This document shows positions 21,558-29,641 of a stretch of DNA of 32,891 nucleotides, piece by piece. Made by a program: the position numbers and the translations under genes. The notes beneath the pieces were generated by a model, which was not told where the DNA came from, did not search any database, and was given only the letters and a program-made list of their open reading frames with translations. Source of the DNA: Clostridia bacterium (GTDB taxonomy: Bacteria; Bacillota; Clostridia; Lachnospirales; WQUN01); assembly GCA_025997155.1 (NCBI GenBank), contig BNUF01000009.1, positions 1 to 32,891 on the forward strand, read 5' to 3'. The first letter of the stretch is position 1; the number at the start of each line of letters is the position of its first letter.

Positions 21558-22514
21558 ATGAAAAAGTTACTATATGTATTATTGGTAATGTGCATGACGA
21601 CAAATGTATTTGCTCTCCCCCCAGACGAGAGCGGAGAGATAATGCTCGTAATGTATCACGGGCTTACCCCGGGGCCGCCCGCCGAACCCTATATGCGAAG
21701 TGTCTCCGATTTCAGGCGCGACCTTGAGTTATTGTACGAGAGCGGCTACCGCCTTATCACAATGGCGGACTACTTAGACAACAACATAAACGTACCTGAG
21801 GGCAAGTCGCCCGTTGTATTTACCTTTGACGACGGCTATGAAACGGCGTTCTCCCTCGTTTCGAAAGACGGAAAACTAAGCGTGCGTCCAAACACCTGCG
21901 TCGCGATAATGAACGAATTTTATGAAAAGCACCCTGATTTTGGGCGGGCGGGGGTATTCTATGTATGTACGAGCGGAAACGAGCCGTTCAAGGGCGCGGG
22001 AACAATCAAAGAGCGGTTTGAGTATCTTACGGGTCTCGGGTTTGAGCTGGGGAATCACACGGGGTCGCACGAGGGACTCGGCAAGGTTCATAGCGACGAA
22101 ATGGTGGCGAAAGATATGTCGGAAGTCGAAACGCTTGTTCAGGACGCGCTCCCCGGTTACAAAATGCGTACAATGGCGTACCCCTACGGGCATATCCCGA
22201 ACGAGGCGCACAAAGACGCGGTGCTGTCGGGCGAATACAAGGGCGTTAAGTACGACTATGACGCGGCAATCCGCGCCGCCAAACACGGGAAAACGTCCGT
22301 GACATACAGCGTCGATTTCGACAAGTACAACGTCCCCCGCGTTCGCGCCTCAAACAACGCCTTCGGCGACCTCTACTACTGCGTCAAACATTTCAAGGAG
22401 GGCGGCGGGTTCATTTCCGACGGCGACCCGCACACAATCACACTTCCGTCCTCTTTCGCGCCGAAACTGGATTTTTGGAAAGTTACCGACAAAATAGTCG
22501 TTTTCAGAGACTAG
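21558..22514 (+). CDS. Secreted polysaccharide deacetylase
   Basis: 318 residues from ATG 21558 with a signal peptide (MKKLLYVLLVMCMTTNVFA). The NodB fold shows motif 1 as TFDDGY (catalytic Asp, metal Asp), motif 2 as NHTGSH (metal His pair), and motif 3 as YPYG. An early LVMYHGL strand is typical of PdaA/YheN-type members that act on peptidoglycan or surface glycans. It diverges from spoIIP, so a role in spore cortex or envelope is plausible but not shown. Its 3' end overlaps the convergent lysA gene by 11 bases. Confidence 0.88.
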   Translation: MKKLLYVLLVMCMTTNVFALPPDESGEIMLVMYHGLTPGPPAEPYMRSVSDFRRDLELLYESGYRLITMADYLDNNINVPEGKSPVVFTFDDGYETAFSLVSKDGKLSVRPNTCVAIMNEFYEKHPDFGRAGVFYVCTSGNEPFKGAGTIKERFEYLTGLGFELGNHTGSHEGLGKVHSDEMVAKDMSEVETLVQDALPGYKMRTMAYPYGHIPNEAHKDAVLSGEYKGVKYDYDAAIRAAKHGKTSVTYSVDFDKYNVPRVRASNNAFGDLYYCVKHFKEGGGFISDGDPHTITLPSSFAPKLDFWKVTDKIVVFRD

Positions 22515-23763
22515 TGTCTATCTTGAAGTCGAGAGTCGCGAAGTAGTCCTCCGCCGTTTCGGCGCGGCGGATTACCTCCGTCTCCCCGTTTTCCTTGAGA
22601 AGTATTTCGGCGGAGCGGAGTTTGCCGTTGTAGTTATAGCCCATTGCGTGCCCGTGCGCCCCCGTGTCGTGGATTGCGACGATATCGCCCGCCTCAATCG
22701 GCGGGAGCTGCCTCGATTTCGCGAATTTGTCGTTATTTTCGCATAACGCGCCTGTCACGTCGTAAGTTTCTGTGGCGGGTTCGTTTTCTTTGCCAAGCAC
22801 GGAAATGTGGTGATACGCGCCGTAGATAGCGGGACGCATAAGGTTCACCGCGCTCGCGTCAAGCCCTACATATGTTTTGTATATATTTTTCTTGTGAAGA
22901 ACGGTGGAGATGAGGTGTCCGTAAGGGCCCAGCATAAACCGCCCCATTTCGGTGAAGATTGCTATGCCGCCCATATTCGCGGGGAGCAGTATTTTTTCGT
23001 ATGCTTTTCGCACGCCCTCGCCGATTTTCAGTATATCGTTCGGGGTGTCCTCGGGTTTGTAGGGTATCCCGACGCCGCCGCTTAGGTTGATAAACCCGAC
23101 TTCCGCGCCTGTTTTTTCGCGCAGTTCGACCGCCAGCTCAAAAAGGATTTCGGCGATTCGCGGGTAGTAGTCGTTCGTCAGGGTATTGCTTGCCAAAAAC
23201 GAGTGAAGCCCAAAATTTTTAACGCCCTCCGCCCTAAGTTCCGCAAAGGCGGATATCACCTGTTCTTTTGTCAAGCCGAATTTCGCGTCGGCGGGGGTGT
23301 CCATTATTTGGGAATGGACAGAGAACGCGCCGCCCGGGTTGTACCTCACGGAGATTGTGTCGGGGAATTGCCCGACGTGTTTTTTAAAAAACTCTATATG
23401 CGAATAGTCGTCAAAATTGATAAGCGCCCCGATTTTGTTCGCGTAGACGAACTCTTCGGCGGGGGTGGCGTTTGACGAGAACATTATTTCGTGACCGTAA
23501 AACCCCGCCGCCCGCGCAAGCATAAGTTCCGTCAGCGACGAGCAGTCCGCGCCGCAGCCCTCCTCCTTGAGTATTTGCAGTATTCTGGGGTTGGGCGTCG
23601 CCTTCACCGCAAAATACTCCTTAAACCCCGCGTTCCACGAAAACGCCCTGTTCACGTCCCGCGCGCAAAGGCGTATCCCGCGTTCGTCATATATATGATA
23701 CGGCGTTTTGTGGGGTATTTTTTGTATTGTTTCAAGAGTGACGAACGGTTTTTTATCAGCCAT
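22504..23763 (-). CDS. lysA: Diaminopimelate decarboxylase
   Basis: Converts meso-diaminopimelate to lysine. From ATG 23763 (GGAGGAG six bases upstream) the protein has 419 residues. The PLP lysine is in YFAVKATPNP. GADCSSLTELMLARAAGF, FSSNATPAEEF, NLSGGVGIPY with the Gly-rich phosphate loop, and the C-terminal CENNDKFAKSRQLPPIEAGDIVAIHDTGAHG with the substrate-contacting Cys-Glu are all present. The fold is fold-type III alanine racemase-like barrel plus beta domain. The longer frame from 23838 would run through the promoter. Confidence 0.92.
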   Translation of the reverse strand: MADKKPFVTLETIQKIPHKTPYHIYDERGIRLCARDVNRAFSWNAGFKEYFAVKATPNPRILQILKEEGCGADCSSLTELMLARAAGFYGHEIMFSSNATPAEEFVYANKIGALINFDDYSHIEFFKKHVGQFPDTISVRYNPGGAFSVHSQIMDTPADAKFGLTKEQVISAFAELRAEGVKNFGLHSFLASNTLTNDYYPRIAEILFELAVELREKTGAEVGFINLSGGVGIPYKPEDTPNDILKIGEGVRKAYEKILLPANMGGIAIFTEMGRFMLGPYGHLISTVLHKKNIYKTYVGLDASAVNLMRPAIYGAYHHISVLGKENEPATETYDVTGALCENNDKFAKSRQLPPIEAGDIVAIHDTGAHGHAMGYNYNGKLRSAEILLKENGETEVIRRAETAEDYFATLDFKIDTSL

Positions 23764-23799
23764 TATGTACTCCTCCAAAGGATTATACTTTACGACAAT

Positions 23800-23828
23800 A
23801 GTATACACCTTTAGCCGAACTTTTTCAA
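23800..23828 (-). promoter_or_regulatory. Sigma-A promoter of lysA
   Basis: Leftward TTGAAA (23828-23823), 17 bases, TATACT (23805-23800), 37 bases before the start codon. No lysine riboswitch fits in this short leader. Confidence 0.82.
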
Positions 23829-23860
23829 GATACCGCATTTTTTAATAAAACGGACAATGT

Positions 23861-23888
23861 ACGCCTCCCGGTCCCTTTTCATATACTA
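23861..23888 (+). promoter_or_regulatory. Candidate SigK-type promoter of the sigma factor gene
   Basis: AC (23861-23862), 17 bases, CATATACTA (23880-23888), an exact match to the SigK pattern AC-N17-CATAnnnTA. It lies 42 bases before the start codon of the SigK-like gene, so it could be autoregulatory. Confidence 0.55.
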
Positions 23889-23930
23889 TCAGTGCGGTGG
23901 TTGCCGCGTCTTATAGGCGGAGGTGTTAGT

Positions 23931-24587
23931 ATGGATATTCGGAATACCTTTCCGATGCCGTTGAACACTCAAGATGAAGAAAAGTATGTGAACGATTATC
24001 TCACCAATCAAGACGTTTTTGCGCGGAACAAACTGATTGAGCATAATCTGCGGCTTGTGGCGCATATTTCCAAGAAATACAACAATTACGGCGGCGGCAG
24101 CGTCGACGGCGACGACCTTATCTCCATCGGCACGATAGGGCTTGTCAAGGCGGTGAACACCTACAAACCCGACAAGGGTACGAAACTCGCGACATACGCG
24201 GCGCGGTGCATTGAAAACGAAATACTGATGAGTATCCGCGCAAACAAAAAGCACAAAGACGACTCCTATCTTCAGGACATAATCGGAGTGGACAAAGAGG
24301 GCAACGAGGTGCGTGTCGAGGATAAACTCTCGGATTGCGGCTGTCCCGTCGACTTGCAGATAGAGACGCGGGAGCAGAAGAACATTTTGTACGAAAAGCT
24401 GAAAAAAGTCTTGCACGGGGCGGAGATGACCGTTATCGCTCTTAGGTACGGCATCGAAAAAACGGGCGAAGAGCGGACACAGCGGGAAATCGGGGAGCGT
24501 ATGGGGATTTCGCGGAGCTACGTCTCGCGGATTGAGAAAAAGGCAATGGAGAAAATCCGCAAAGAAATGGACGAATGGAAAAACTAA
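23931..24587 (+). CDS. sigK: Sporulation sigma factor, SigK type
   Basis: 218 residues from ATG 23931 (GGAGGT upstream). Region 2 reads NLRLVAHISKKYNNYG, DLISIGTIGLVKAVNTYKPDKGTKLATYAARCIENEILM; the DKEGNEVRVED segment is typical of SigK/SigE. Region 4 reads TQREIGERMGISRSYVSRIEKKAMEKI. SigK drives late mother-cell genes in spore formation. SigE is close in sequence, but SigE genes usually sit beside spoIIGA and are not alone. The N-terminus before region 2 is short (MDIRNTFPMPLNTQDEE), with little room for a Bacillus-like 20-residue pro-sequence. The gene is intact, with no skin-type interruption, and ends at a strong terminator. Confidence 0.85.
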   Translation: MDIRNTFPMPLNTQDEEKYVNDYLTNQDVFARNKLIEHNLRLVAHISKKYNNYGGGSVDGDDLISIGTIGLVKAVNTYKPDKGTKLATYAARCIENEILMSIRANKKHKDDSYLQDIIGVDKEGNEVRVEDKLSDCGCPVDLQIETREQKNILYEKLKKVLHGAEMTVIALRYGIEKTGEERTQREIGERMGISRSYVSRIEKKAMEKIRKEMDEWKN

Positions 24588-24589
24588 AA

Positions 24590-24625
24590 AAAGAAACCCC
24601 CGAAACTCGGGGGCGTCTTTTTTTG
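24590..24625. terminator. Bidirectional terminator between sigK and the surface protein gene
   Basis: CCCCCGA (24597-24603), loop AAC, TCGGGGG (24607-24613). A T-run follows on the plus strand (24616-24624). On the minus strand the stem is followed by TTTCTTTTTTT. Confidence 0.88.
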
Positions 24626-24629
24626 TTTA

Positions 24630-27600
24630 TTATTCAGCTACTGAATCGTCTGTTGCTTTCGGGTTGTAGATAGCTGTTTGTGTATCAGCGTCCCAAGCAA
24701 CCGTTACGCCAAGAGCGGTACCAAGCGCGCGGAAAGGAATGAAAGCTCTTTCGTCGCGGATTACGGCTTTAACGGGGAGACCGTCTGGGCTGTACATGGT
24801 TGAACCAACACCGTTTACGATGATTTGGTCGCTGCCGATAGCGAATTGGATAATACGTGAACCGTTGTAGATTGTAACTGTGCGAGCTTCGTTATCCCAT
24901 TGAACAGCGTTTGCTTTATCTGTTGTTTCCGCGCTGAGAAGAGCGGTGGATACGAAACGTACAGGTACGAGTGTGGAGTTGCTGTCCGGGTCGATGAAAG
25001 CGGCTGTATCGATAGATGTTTCTTTACCGTTGATAGAGATGCTTTCAGAACCGATAGACACGCGAACTTCAGCGTTGAGGTTGTCGATAGACTCTGCGCT
25101 TGTTGCTACGCGGAGATAATCAACTTGGTAGCCAGGGACACGGTGAGTCGCGGGAGCTGGGTTGCTCGTCGAGTCGTAGTCTCTTGCGATATCGCCCCAA
25201 ACAACGAGTTTGTAAGGAGTTTTGTTTGTTTCAGGTATTGTACGGTCAATTTTGATTTGAACGTTTGTAAACTTAACAGTCGAAGGTTTGCTTGACGCGG
25301 AGTCAATCTCGAAGGAGATAGTGCCGCTTTCGCCGTTCGAACCAAGAGTCGGGGATTGTGCCCATGTTGAACCGTAGGAAGCAACACGTTGATTCTTGAT
25401 TTTGAGGTCGCCGTCTGTAACGGAAGCGTTGAACCCTGTAAAGCTGATGTCGCTTTGTACGCCGTCTGTAATCGAAACTTTGATGAGGTCGTTCTTTCTG
25501 AACGTGCCAGCTTTAGCCTCGGTGATTGTGAAGTCGGATACAACTTGGTTTTGGTAACCAATCTTGATATCGGAAACTTCAGACGGAGTAACGGTAATCG
25601 GGTTAGCGGCTTTAGCGATGAGGACTTTTTGCTCTTCCGTAACGCCTGTGCCTTTGAGTGTAAGGTTGATGTCGCCCTCAACGTCTGGAGCGATTGTCAG
25701 CCAGAGTTTGAGTTTGAATTTAGCCTTTGTGTCGGTTATCGTTTTCATTTGGTCGATACCGCTGATAGAGAGTTCGTCTTCTGTCAGAGTAACGAAACCG
25801 TTTGAAGACCTTACTACCGATTCTTTGTCGTTTACAGCGAGAGAGTACGAGCCTTTAAGGTGTTCGTCTTCAGCAACGCCGTCAACGTCGGAGATTTCGG
25901 CTTTAGCGATTTTCACGCCTTCAGGAAGGGTGAACTGTGTTTTGCGGTTTGACAACCACGCGTTCGGAAGAAGTTCTTCGAAGGATACTTCAGCCGCTTT
26001 GTGGTAAGAGGTCGATTGACCAGATACTTCGTAGAGACCGTTGTAGAGAGTCGGAGCGGAGGTCGCTGTGAGTTTGATATCCCAGTTCGCTTTTGTTCCA
26101 GCTTTTGTATACTCGTCTGTAACGCCCGCGTTGTAGTCTTCCGAACCTGTCGGGTCGCCGTCTACAATGTGGATATTGAAGTCGCCTGCCGCCGCGCCTT
26201 CGTCAGCGCGAATCGCAAGACCGATGTTTTTAGAGAAGTCGGTAGTTCCGTTAGCGAGAGTTCCGCCGATAAAGGTGAGAGCTCCGCGTGTACCTGTCGC
26301 CGTGTTTGTCGGCGTGAGGTCGGCGTATTGAATATAAAGTCTCGAGGTGTCATATCCCGTGCCTGACGCAAGGAAGTATGCGCGGTCGATTTTGACTCTG
26401 TTTTCTGAGAAACCGTAAGCCGAGATGTAACCGCCCGCGGAGATGAGAGCGGGGTTTACGTCATAAACGGCAACCGTTCTGTTGTTTGCGAGCTGAACTG
26501 TTGATTTGTTGCCCGCAACAACGCCGCTTTGGTAGAGGTCATACAGAAGAGCGTCTTGTGACCATGTACCTGTCGTATAGTTGGGGTCTTTCGTCAGGTT
26601 GCCAGCTGACGGGCGAACGTTTGTCGTAAGGCTTGCCGAATACGGGTTGCTGTTTGTTCTTGCGGTTGTCCCGCCGTAGTTAGCGTCAGCTATAAAGTTA
26701 AAGCCAGCAGGTAACTCAAGAGAGAATGTTCCGTGTGATTTGAGGCTGCCCGGACGAGTTTCTTCGATAGAAAACGATTTAATCGGAAAAGTCTCGTGGG
26801 AGGTTTGCGGGTCGCGGATTGTGAATTTTGTAGCTGCGTTTGCCGCCTGAGCGAATACTGTTGTAGCCGCCGTTATTACAGAAGAACCGGAAGTAGCGGT
26901 TGTGATAGACGCAACTTTGTCTGTGTCAACATAAGCAACGATAGGAACAACGATTGCGTATTGAACAGTCGCCGCGCCGCTGTTGCCGCCCGGCTCGTTC
27001 GGAAGAGCGTTTGTCGTGCGGATTTCGTCCGTACCCGCGAGAACCGTTACTGTCGCGCGGTCGTTACGAGCGGGGTCGAATGTGAGGATATAAGGAACTT
27101 CGATACGGCTGGAGAAGAGGTTACCCTGACCGGCTGCCGCGCCTTGGTTGTTAAGGAGCGTTCCGTTAGCGATTGTCCCGGTGTAGTTGCCGCCCGTTCC
27201 GTATGTGCCGCCAGTTTGTGTGAAATTGTTAACAGACGTGAGAGCTCCGCCAACAAAACTTGCGGCGTTAATTATATTCGTGTATTGCCCAGCAAGTGCG
27301 GTGTTAAAAGTGGTAAGGTCTGCTATCTCTGTCGCTGCTGCCGTTTTAGCGGCTGTAGGCAACGCATCAACTGCGGCATAGAGGTTGTTGTAAAGACCCT
27401 TAAGCAATTCGGTAGTAGCGCGTTGTTTCTCAACTTGTACGTCAAGCGCGGCAATTGCGGCTTCCGCTTGTTTAACCTGATTGTCGGTAATCAAGGAGTA
27501 GTCTGCGGATGCTGTACCCGCTTTTGTAACGGTCGATGTGATAGTGTTATTTACGGCTACTAAGCTTTTAAGAGCCGCCTCGTATGCCGCAGCATCCGCC

Positions 27601-28592
27601 GTTTTGGAGCCATCAATCTTGTTCTGCTCAACAGCAAGTTCAGCAGCGGCATTAGATACAGCTTGCACTTGCGGAGTAGTCGCGCCAGCACCTATGGCAA
27701 GTACGCCGATTTGTGCAAGGCTAGTCTGGAAACCAGAAGCTGCCGCAGTACTATCGGAAGAGTCATATAAAGCCGAATGAGCGGGGTAGTAGGTGTTGAT
27801 GAAAGCTTCTTTAATAGCGTTAGCGAAACCGAAACCCGAAGAGGTCGGTGCGGTAATGTGGTCGGCGTTAACCGCCGCAACGTCTATATAACCGCCTGTG
27901 CTCGCCAAGTTTGTTTTATCAGTCGTTGAGAAGTTTGCGCTTGTTGTAGTACCCGAAGCGAGTGTCGTCAAACCGCCGTTTGAGCCGATGTACGGACTAG
28001 CCGCCCAGCCTCTTGCCAGAACAGTCTGAAGGTCGTTCGTCGCGTTGAAGTTCGTCGCGTAGGTACCCGCTCTGTAATACGCATTTGGTCTTGAAGTGTC
28101 CGCTGTCAAAAGAAGACCGTTGAAGTTGCCGTTCTCAAGAGAAGGAGGGTTAGCTGTTTTTGTGTTGTAGAAGTTTACGCTGTAGCCAACGCCAGTTGTG
28201 TCTGATACAACGTAGCTGTGGTCTTGGCTAGCCCATGTGCCTTTTGCCCACAATTTCGGAACAAGCCATTCGGCGTTGTTGAGCGTGAGGTCGAAAGATT
28301 CGCCCGCAAGGATATTCGATTTAAGGTCAAGGATAAGGTTTGAACCGTAGCTGTAGTATTCAGCGTCGTTCTCGCCGCCTGAGGTTTGTTTTTTGTCAAT
28401 TTTTGTAGCGTTGAAACCAGCGTCTGTCTCGGCGTTGTAGGCGGTGGTGTTACCTTTTTCGATGTATACCGTCTTGCCGGGCATTGTAGCCGCCGCTTGG
28501 TCAACCGCTTGTGTCGTGTAAGCGAAAACGTTTACAGGGAGCAACGAAACAGTCATTGTTGCCGCAAGTAATATCGCGATTTTCTTTTTCAT
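24630..28592 (-). CDS. Large secreted surface (S-layer-like) protein with copper-amine-oxidase-N-like domain
   Basis: 1320 residues. The signal peptide MKKKIAILLAATMTVSLLPVNVFA is cut after VFA. Residues to about 290 are beta-rich and Asn/Thr/Gly-rich. A helical, Ala-rich section follows (roughly 310-440, for example VKQAEAAIAALDVQVEKQRAT), then a long beta region. The C-terminal 130 residues match the copper amine oxidase N-terminal-like domain used as a surface module: TLVPVRFVSTALLSA, VQWDNEARTVTIYNG, AFIPFRALGTALGVTVAWD. It has no enzymatic part. Size, composition, a strong promoter and an elaborate leader suggest an abundant S-layer or cell-surface protein. It has its own promoter and terminator and no same-strand neighbour. 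Confidence 0.82.
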   Translation of the reverse strand: MKKKIAILLAATMTVSLLPVNVFAYTTQAVDQAAATMPGKTVYIEKGNTTAYNAETDAGFNATKIDKKQTSGGENDAEYYSYGSNLILDLKSNILAGESFDLTLNNAEWLVPKLWAKGTWASQDHSYVVSDTTGVGYSVNFYNTKTANPPSLENGNFNGLLLTADTSRPNAYYRAGTYATNFNATNDLQTVLARGWAASPYIGSNGGLTTLASGTTTSANFSTTDKTNLASTGGYIDVAAVNADHITAPTSSGFGFANAIKEAFINTYYPAHSALYDSSDSTAAASGFQTSLAQIGVLAIGAGATTPQVQAVSNAAAELAVEQNKIDGSKTADAAAYEAALKSLVAVNNTITSTVTKAGTASADYSLITDNQVKQAEAAIAALDVQVEKQRATTELLKGLYNNLYAAVDALPTAAKTAAATEIADLTTFNTALAGQYTNIINAASFVGGALTSVNNFTQTGGTYGTGGNYTGTIANGTLLNNQGAAAGQGNLFSSRIEVPYILTFDPARNDRATVTVLAGTDEIRTTNALPNEPGGNSGAATVQYAIVVPIVAYVDTDKVASITTATSGSSVITAATTVFAQAANAATKFTIRDPQTSHETFPIKSFSIEETRPGSLKSHGTFSLELPAGFNFIADANYGGTTARTNSNPYSASLTTNVRPSAGNLTKDPNYTTGTWSQDALLYDLYQSGVVAGNKSTVQLANNRTVAVYDVNPALISAGGYISAYGFSENRVKIDRAYFLASGTGYDTSRLYIQYADLTPTNTATGTRGALTFIGGTLANGTTDFSKNIGLAIRADEGAAAGDFNIHIVDGDPTGSEDYNAGVTDEYTKAGTKANWDIKLTATSAPTLYNGLYEVSGQSTSYHKAAEVSFEELLPNAWLSNRKTQFTLPEGVKIAKAEISDVDGVAEDEHLKGSYSLAVNDKESVVRSSNGFVTLTEDELSISGIDQMKTITDTKAKFKLKLWLTIAPDVEGDINLTLKGTGVTEEQKVLIAKAANPITVTPSEVSDIKIGYQNQVVSDFTITEAKAGTFRKNDLIKVSITDGVQSDISFTGFNASVTDGDLKIKNQRVASYGSTWAQSPTLGSNGESGTISFEIDSASSKPSTVKFTNVQIKIDRTIPETNKTPYKLVVWGDIARDYDSTSNPAPATHRVPGYQVDYLRVATSAESIDNLNAEVRVSIGSESISINGKETSIDTAAFIDPDSNSTLVPVRFVSTALLSAETTDKANAVQWDNEARTVTIYNGSRIIQFAIGSDQIIVNGVGSTMYSPDGLPVKAVIRDERAFIPFRALGTALGVTVAWDADTQTAIYNPKATDDSVAE

Positions 28593-28863
28593 TGTGTTAA
28601 TTTCCTCCTTATTAGGACTATGTTTGACGGTTCGCGCGAATCTCTGCGATTCGTACTCCCGTTTCGGGCCTCGTAAACCTTTTTGGTCTGCGTCCCTTTG
28701 GGGGTTTTTTGTAGACCTTTGGGTCTAATACTCCCGTTACATAGGCGGCGATGCTGAAAACTTTTCAGAAGCCAAAGGCTTCTTCCTTGGGATAGGTGTG
28801 TTTTCGCATTTTTGATAATAATTGGCGCGTTCGTCTTGCTCCGCTCCGTTTTATCCGCCTTTC
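28593..28863 (-). promoter_or_regulatory. 270-base structured 5' leader of the surface protein gene
   Basis: The leader holds a row of compact stems (plus-strand sequences given). These are CTGAAA/TTTCAG (28754-28768), GAAGCC-AAA-GGCTTC (28768-28782), TAGACC-TTTG-GGTCTA (28712-28727), CCC-TTT-GGG at about 28694, CCCG-TTT-CGGG (28658-28668) and CGAATC-TCTGC-GATTCG (28637-28653). The word CTCCCGTT occurs twice (about 28656 and 28731). The ribosome binding site AAGGAGGAA follows. No known riboswitch was recognised; roles in mRNA stability or translation control are possible. Confidence 0.7.
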
Positions 28864-28869
28864 AAAGAT

Positions 28870-28898
28870 AGTATAACTCACCCTAAATACGCCGTCAA
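28870..28898 (-). promoter_or_regulatory. Sigma-A promoter of the surface protein gene
   Basis: Leftward TTGACG (28898-28893), 17 bases, TATACT (28875-28870). Predicted start near 28863, leaving the 270-base leader. Confidence 0.85.
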
Positions 28899-28952
28899 TA
28901 CATTTTCTTATTTGTAACCGTTTTGTAACATTTCTCCTTAATCTTTTCTCCC

Positions 28953-28981
28953 TTGCGCTTTTTTTCGGGGTATGCTATAAT
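28953..28981 (+). promoter_or_regulatory. Sigma-A promoter of the small-protein and toxin-antitoxin array
   Basis: TTGCGC (28953-28958), 17 bases, TATAAT (28976-28981), with TGC before the -10 (extended -10). It is the only clear promoter before the nine small genes at 29041-31401. Confidence 0.82.
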
Positions 28982-29040
28982 GGAAGAAACTCAAAAACCC
29001 ACGCCGAAAACCCCGAAAAACAAAAAAGGAAGTGATTTAT

Positions 29041-29193
29041 ATGTCAATGGAAACCGATGTGATTTTACGCTCTATCCTGTACCAGATAGAAACCGCGAAA
29101 ACTCTCGAAGAACTTAGAAAAGGAATCCGCGCAATCTGCCCCGAAGATATGGTCGCGAGTATCCAAAAGAAAGCCGCCGAAGAAGCAAAATAA
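29041..29193 (+). CDS. Small conserved-in-tandem protein, paralogue 1
   Basis: 50 residues: MSMETDVILRSILYQIETAK, then TLEELRKGIRAICPEDMVAS and a charged tail. It is predicted to be almost entirely helical and soluble. The ATG follows AAAAAGGAAG by eight bases; Met3 is the position used as start in paralogue 2. Two further copies follow in tandem, sharing ILRSILYQ, KT-E and a C-x-x-E-D-(I/M) core. I do not recognise the family. As the first gene after the promoter, ahead of three toxin-antitoxin-like pairs, it might be an accessory or regulatory part of that locus. Confidence 0.65.
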   Translation: MSMETDVILRSILYQIETAKTLEELRKGIRAICPEDMVASIQKKAAEEAK

Positions 29194-29200
29194 AAATCGG

Positions 29201-29240
29201 GCGGGGATTTTTCCCGCTATTCACGAAAGGAAGCGATTTA
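29201..29240 (+). repeat. Spacer cassette 1 (hairpin plus ribosome binding site)
   Basis: GCGGG-GATTTTT-CCCGC (29201-29217), then ATTCACGAAAGGAAGCGATTTA. It is shorter than the three later copies and lacks the left arm of the second hairpin. Confidence 0.65.
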
Positions 29241-29245
29241 CATCA

Positions 29246-29407
29246 ATGGAAACTACCGCTCTTTTACGCACTCTTTTGTATCAGATTCAAATGTCAAAGA
29301 CCGTTGAAGAAGCCGCTCGCGCAGTCCGAGTTATGTGTTCAAAAGAAGATATAGCTGCTGTTGCTCAAGAAGTCGCTGAAGCAATGGCGAACAAAGCGGG
29401 GAAGTGA
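29246..29407 (+). CDS. Small conserved-in-tandem protein, paralogue 2
   Basis: 53 residues from ATG 29246: METTALLRTLLYQIQMSKTV, then EEAARAVRVMCSKEDIAAVA and a helical tail. It is clearly related to the genes on either side through (I/L)LRxxLYQI, KTxEE and C-x-x-E-D-I. The spacer before it is the first copy of the hairpin cassette seen ahead of each toxin-antitoxin pair. Its stop overlaps an in-frame GTG of paralogue 3 as GTGA, so the two may be coupled. Function unknown. Confidence 0.65.
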   Translation: METTALLRTLLYQIQMSKTVEEAARAVRVMCSKEDIAAVAQEVAEAMANKAGK

Positions 29408-29586
29408 TTTATATTTTAACGGAAACAAGCGTAATTTTACGCTCCATTTTGTACCAACTCAAAACAGGGAAAACGTTAGACTCTGTTTTGGACGCTGTTG
29501 AAGCAATGTGTATGGAGGAAGATATCGCCGCCGTCGAAAAGAAAATAGCGGACTCAAAAGCGAGAATCGCCGCGGAATCAAAATAG
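29404..29586 (+). CDS. Small conserved-in-tandem protein, paralogue 3 (non-standard start)
   Basis: 60 residues if GTG 29404 is used: MIYILTETSVILRSILYQLK, TGKTLDSVLDAVEAMCMEED, IAAVEKK and a tail. Relative to paralogue 1 the two ATG codons are changed to ATT (29413-29415) and ACG (29419-29421), while GGAAGTGATTTAT before them is kept. Translation may therefore begin at the coupled GTG overlapping the previous stop, at ATT, or hardly at all. The body keeps the core motifs and an intact frame, which suggests it is still made. Function unknown. Confidence 0.6.
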   Translation: MIYILTETSVILRSILYQLKTGKTLDSVLDAVEAMCMEEDIAAVEKKIADSKARIAAESK

Positions 29587-29592
29587 AAACCG

Positions 29593-29641
29593 AGCGGGGA
29601 TTTTCCCCCGCTTTCGCTGTTCACGAAAGGAAGTAATTTAT
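29593..29641 (+). repeat. Spacer cassette 2 (double hairpin plus ribosome binding site)
   Basis: AGCGGGG/CCCCGCT stem (29593-29612), then CTTTCG (29611-29616) pairing with CGAAAG (29624-29629), which overlaps the AAAGGAAG ribosome binding site; then TAATTTAT before the ATG. Confidence 0.75.

Noticed and set aside
23764..23830. Lysine riboswitch before lysA
   Set aside because: The leader between promoter and start is only about 30 bases, too short for the element.
24900..27563. Several rightward ORFs of 80-255 codons over the surface protein gene
   Set aside because: They are antisense to a long, motif-supported gene with a signal peptide and terminator. They are Cys/Arg/Val-rich shadow translations without ribosome binding sites.
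28640..28720. Possible c-di-GMP-I (GEMM) riboswitch in the surface-protein leader
   Set aside because: The minus strand contains GGGACGCAGACC, similar to a GEMM core piece, but the second conserved half with the tetraloop-receptor and GGTAGCCGGGTT-like segment is absent.
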